A DNA stretch of 14,476 nt from an alpha proteobacterium 3107 (GTDB lineage: Bacteria > Pseudomonadota > Alphaproteobacteria > Rhodobacterales > Rhodobacteraceae). The DNA lies in NCBI GenBank assembly GCA_001483205.1, contig JPPB01000201.1:1-14476 (forward strand). The letters are read 5' to 3'. A model generated the notes under the pieces. That model ran no database searches, was not told the origin of the DNA, and worked only from the letters and a program-made list of their open reading frames with translations. Below, one piece after another: positions 11,779 to 14,476 of the stretch; the stretch's first letter is position 1, and each line of letters starts with the position of its first letter. A program made the translations under genes and the position numbers.

Positions 11779-14295
11779 TCACGATTTCCGCCGCCGCCGC
11801 GTTCCCTTTTTCGCCGCCTTCTCGGCGATCAGTTGCACGGCCATCTCGATGGTGACATCCGCCGGGTTCATATCCCCCGGCAGAGTGGCATTCACCTTTT
11901 CCCACTTCACATAAGGCCCGTATCGCCCGTCCATGACATTGACCGCGCCGCCGCTTTCGGGGTGCTCACCCAGCGCCTTCAGCGGTTTCATCGCCCCCGC
12001 GCGACCGTTCCCGCGAGAGGCAGCCTTTCGCGCCAGCTCTTCCACCGCCCGGTTCATGCCGATGGTGAAAACATCCTCAACGTCCTTGAGGTTGGCATAG
12101 AGCCGCCCGTGCCGGACAAAGGGACCATAGCGGCCAATCCCCGCCTCGATCATTGCGCCGTCTTCCGGATGCGGCCCGATTTCGCGCGGCAGATCAAGCA
12201 GCATCAGCGCTTTCTCGAGCGTCATGTCGTCCGGCGACCACCCCTTGGGCAGGCTGGCGCGGGGCGGTTTCGTCCCGCCGTCACCCGGCTCGCCCCGCTG
12301 CACATAAGGCCCGAACCGGCCATTGCGCAAAGAGATCGCATCGCCGCCGTCATCGCCCAGAACCCTGTCGTCGGGGCCGTTCTGCCCGTCCCCGTCCCCC
12401 GGCGGACCAAAGGGGCGGGTAAACCGGCACTCGGGATAATTCGAGCACCCGATAAACGCGCCCCCGGCCCGCGCCGTGCGGATCGACAGCCGCCCGGCCC
12501 CGCAATGGGGGCACAGGCGGGGATCGGCCCCGTCCTCGCCGGGCGGAAACAGGTGCGGCTCCAGCACCTCGTTGATCTTCTCCAGCACATCGGTGATCCG
12601 CAGCTCGGACGTTTCGGCGATGGCCGCCGAGAAATCCCGCCAGAATTGCGACAGCACCGCCTTGTAATCCGCATCCCCGGCGGAAATCCGGTCAAGCTCT
12701 GCCTCAAGATCGGCGGTAAACCCATAGCCCACGTATTTGCGGAAATAATTGGTCAGGAAAACGGTGACCAGCCGCCCCTTATCCTCGGGGAACAGGCGGC
12801 TCTTGTCCTTGCGCACATAGCCGCGTTCCTGAATGGTCGTGACCACAGAGGCATAGGTCGAGGGCCGCCCGATGCCCAGCTCTTCCATCTTCTTGACCAG
12901 TGTTGCCTCGGTATAGCGGGGCGGCGGCTGGGTGAAATGCTGTTCGGGGGTGATGTCGCCTTTCTCAAGCGGCTCCCCCGCCGTCACCTGGGGCAGAAGT
13001 CTGTCATCGCCCGCCGCAGCGCTGTCATCGCGGCCTTCCTCATAGACCCGGAGAAAGCCGTCAAACAGCACCACCTGCCCGGTGGCGCGCAGCCCGACCT
13101 GCCCGTCGGCACTGCTGATCTCGACCGTCGTGCGTTCCAGCCGCGCCGCTTCCATCTGGCTGGCAATGGTGCGTTTCCAGATCAGACCGTAGAGGTCACG
13201 CTGGTCTTTCGCCAGTCCGGTCAGCTTGCCCGGATCCCGCGACATATCCGTGGGGCGGATACATTCATGGGCTTCCTGGGCGTTTTTGGCCTTGTTCTTA
13301 TACATGCGCGGCGCGGCGGGCACATAGTCCCCGCCATAGCGCGCCCGGATTTCGTCCCGTGCCGCCATCACCGCTTCGGGGGCCATGTCGATGCCGTCGG
13401 TCCGCATATAGGTGATAAAGCCCGCTTCATAGAGCCTCTGGGCGGTGCTCATGGTCTGGCGCGCGCCAAAGCCGAACTTGCGGCTGGCCTCCTGCTGAAG
13501 CGTCGATGTCATAAAGGGTGGCGCGGGGTTTCGGGCCGCCGGTTTCGCCTCGACCGATGTGACGGTCAGCGCGCGCGCCCGCACCGCCTGCACCGCCAGG
13601 TCTGCGGCGGCCTGGCTCTCAAGGTCGTATTTGCCGAGCTTCCGCCCCCCCAGCACCGTCAGCCGGGCCTCGAATGTCTGCCTGCGCGGTGTGGTCAGAA
13701 CCGCCCCGACTGACCAGTATTCGCGGGTGCGGAACGCCTCGATCTCCATCTCGCGCTCGACAATCAGGCGCAGGCACACCGATTGCACCCGGCCCGCCGA
13801 CCGCGCCCCCGGCAGCTTGCGCCACAGAACCGGCGACAGGGTGAACCCCACCAGATAATCCAGCGCGCGGCGGGCAAGATAGGCCTCGACCAGCGGCGCA
13901 TCGACGGTGCGCGGGGTTTTCATCGCCTCGGTCACGGCGGATTTGGTGATCGCGTTGAAAACCACACGCCTGACATCGGTTGATGCCCTGATCGCGCGGC
14001 GCTTTGTCAGCGTTTCCTGCAAATGCCAGCTTATCGCCTCGCCTTCCCGGTCCGGGTCAGTGGCGAGAATCAGCGTGTCATCCTCTTTCAGCGCATCGGC
14101 AATCGCCTTGATATGCTTGCGCGAGCTGCTGCCGACCTCCCATTTCATCTCGAAATTCTGATCGGGATTGACCGAGCCATCCTGGGCAGGCAGGTCGCGC
14201 ACATGCCCGTAAGAGGCCAGCACCGTATAGTCATTGCCAAGGTATTTGTTGATGGTTTTGGCCTTGGCGGGCGATTCGACGACAACGACGGGCAT
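11779..14295 (-). CDS. topA: DNA topoisomerase I (type IA)
   Basis: Relaxes negative supercoils by single-strand passage; 838 aa, similar in size to E. coli TopA (865). The Toprim domain begins VVVVESPAKAKTINKYLG with catalytic E7 and has the metal site DPDREGE (80-86). SAGRVQSV (166-173) follows, and the active tyrosine is Y296 in FITYMRTDG, with R298 beside it. GIGRPSTYASVV (474-485) is also typical. Near residues 595-623 one zinc-ribbon survives (C595, C598, C617, C623). The C-terminus then has three short repeats (NGRFGPYVQRG, IGRYGPFVRHG, DGRYGPYVKW), the alphaproteobacterial type of topoisomerase C-terminal repeat, and a basic tail (KKGTRRRRKS). AAAGGA about 5-6 nt upstream supports the start. 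Convergent with rmuC; repeat elements flank it on both sides. Confidence 0.97.
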   Translation of the reverse strand: MPVVVVESPAKAKTINKYLGNDYTVLASYGHVRDLPAQDGSVNPDQNFEMKWEVGSSSRKHIKAIADALKEDDTLILATDPDREGEAISWHLQETLTKRRAIRASTDVRRVVFNAITKSAVTEAMKTPRTVDAPLVEAYLARRALDYLVGFTLSPVLWRKLPGARSAGRVQSVCLRLIVEREMEIEAFRTREYWSVGAVLTTPRRQTFEARLTVLGGRKLGKYDLESQAAADLAVQAVRARALTVTSVEAKPAARNPAPPFMTSTLQQEASRKFGFGARQTMSTAQRLYEAGFITYMRTDGIDMAPEAVMAARDEIRARYGGDYVPAAPRMYKNKAKNAQEAHECIRPTDMSRDPGKLTGLAKDQRDLYGLIWKRTIASQMEAARLERTTVEISSADGQVGLRATGQVVLFDGFLRVYEEGRDDSAAAGDDRLLPQVTAGEPLEKGDITPEQHFTQPPPRYTEATLVKKMEELGIGRPSTYASVVTTIQERGYVRKDKSRLFPEDKGRLVTVFLTNYFRKYVGYGFTADLEAELDRISAGDADYKAVLSQFWRDFSAAIAETSELRITDVLEKINEVLEPHLFPPGEDGADPRLCPHCGAGRLSIRTARAGGAFIGCSNYPECRFTRPFGPPGDGDGQNGPDDRVLGDDGGDAISLRNGRFGPYVQRGEPGDGGTKPPRASLPKGWSPDDMTLEKALMLLDLPREIGPHPEDGAMIEAGIGRYGPFVRHGRLYANLKDVEDVFTIGMNRAVEELARKAASRGNGRAGAMKPLKALGEHPESGGAVNVMDGRYGPYVKWEKVNATLPGDMNPADVTIEMAVQLIAEKAAKKGTRRRRKS

Positions 14296-14334
14296 GGAGT
14301 TCCTTTCGGCTTTGTGCGATTTTGTGGCGGCGTT

Positions 14335-14363
14335 AGATTTGGCGGCGAGGGGGGAATTGTCAA
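14335..14363 (-). promoter_or_regulatory. Candidate topA promoter
   Basis: On the minus strand there is a perfect TTGACA (14358-14363), 17 nt, then AAATCT (14335-14340); ATCTAA or TCTAAC with a 19-20 nt spacer are alternatives. The -35 is strong and the -10 weak. It lies 40-70 nt upstream of the start codon, between the gene and palindrome B4. Confidence 0.4.
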
Positions 14364-14408
14364 TGGCGGGAATTGACCTGATGCCGATGGGGGGAGTGGG
14401 GTTCGCCG

Positions 14409-14424
14409 CTTATCCGCGGATAAG
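14409..14424. repeat. 16-bp palindrome family B, copy B4
   Basis: Perfect CTTATCCGCGGATAAG upstream of topA. The following GGCAAGACCTCTGACCTAT (14424-14442) is identical to the sequence after B2, so the repeated unit is larger than the palindrome (about 33 nt shared). Confidence 0.85.
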
Positions 14425-14463
14425 GGCAAGACCTCTGACCTATTGGCTCGGGCCGGGCCGGGG

Positions 14464-14476
14464 CTTATCCGCGGAT
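14464..14476. repeat. 16-bp palindrome family B, copy B5 (cut by window edge)
   Basis: The last 13 nt of the window are CTTATCCGCGGAT, the first 13 of the palindrome. With B4 it brackets a 39-nt GC-rich segment (14425-14463). Confidence 0.75.

Noticed and set aside
11671..13713. A 680-codon plus-strand open frame
   Set aside because: It lies antisense to topA, which has all type IA motifs; high-GC codon bias leaves the opposite strand open.

Overview
The window looks like chromosomal DNA of a high-GC alphaproteobacterium, most likely Rhodobacterales (Rhodobacter/Roseobacter type). The reasons are the GC-rich codon use, the LivG with a D-E-I Walker B, and the compact cysG / DUF2849 / sulfite reductase / DUF934 / fpr cluster. 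The genus is not determined. Twelve protein genes are supported: ten on the minus strand, and lrp-like and rmuC on the plus strand. No tRNA, rRNA, CRISPR array, transposase or phage gene was found.

Layout. (1) Positions 1-2723, minus: part of a branched-chain amino-acid-type ABC importer, in transcription order a periplasmic binding protein, livG and livF (cut by the left edge); the permeases are presumably beyond the edge. (2) 3102-3647, minus: infC, for which I propose a non-canonical AUA start and a sigma70-type promoter. (3) 3852-8681, minus: an assimilatory sulfur cluster, in transcription order cysG (siroheme), a DUF2849 protein, ferredoxin-type sulfite/nitrite reductase, a DUF934 protein and fpr (ferredoxin-NADP reductase). 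Together these make the siroheme, supply the electrons and reduce sulfite to sulfide. No cysH is present; a 64-66 bp palindromic repeat lies in the gap where cysH might be expected. (4) 8824-9285, plus: an Lrp/AsnC regulator transcribed divergently from cysG, with a dyad in the shared promoter region. (5) 9453-10850, plus: rmuC, convergent with (6) topA, 11779-14295, minus.

The unusual part is the intergenic DNA. The 928 bp between rmuC and topA, the gap downstream of infC, two gaps around the cys/rmuC genes and the topA upstream region carry at least four interleaved families of palindromic repeats: family A (about 65 bp, three copies, one supplying the stop codon of rmuC), family B (the 16-bp palindrome CTTATCCGCGGATAAG, five copies including one cut by the right edge), a multi-hairpin family (two C copies in direct orientation 331 bp apart, and two E copies) whose stems differ by paired compensatory changes, and a perfect 55-bp inverted pair (D1/D2), one member lying just downstream of topA. 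The compensatory changes and one inverted hairpin loop suggest that the folded structure is maintained. I see no protein that would mobilise these elements, so they look like non-autonomous elements or structured nucleic acids of unknown function.
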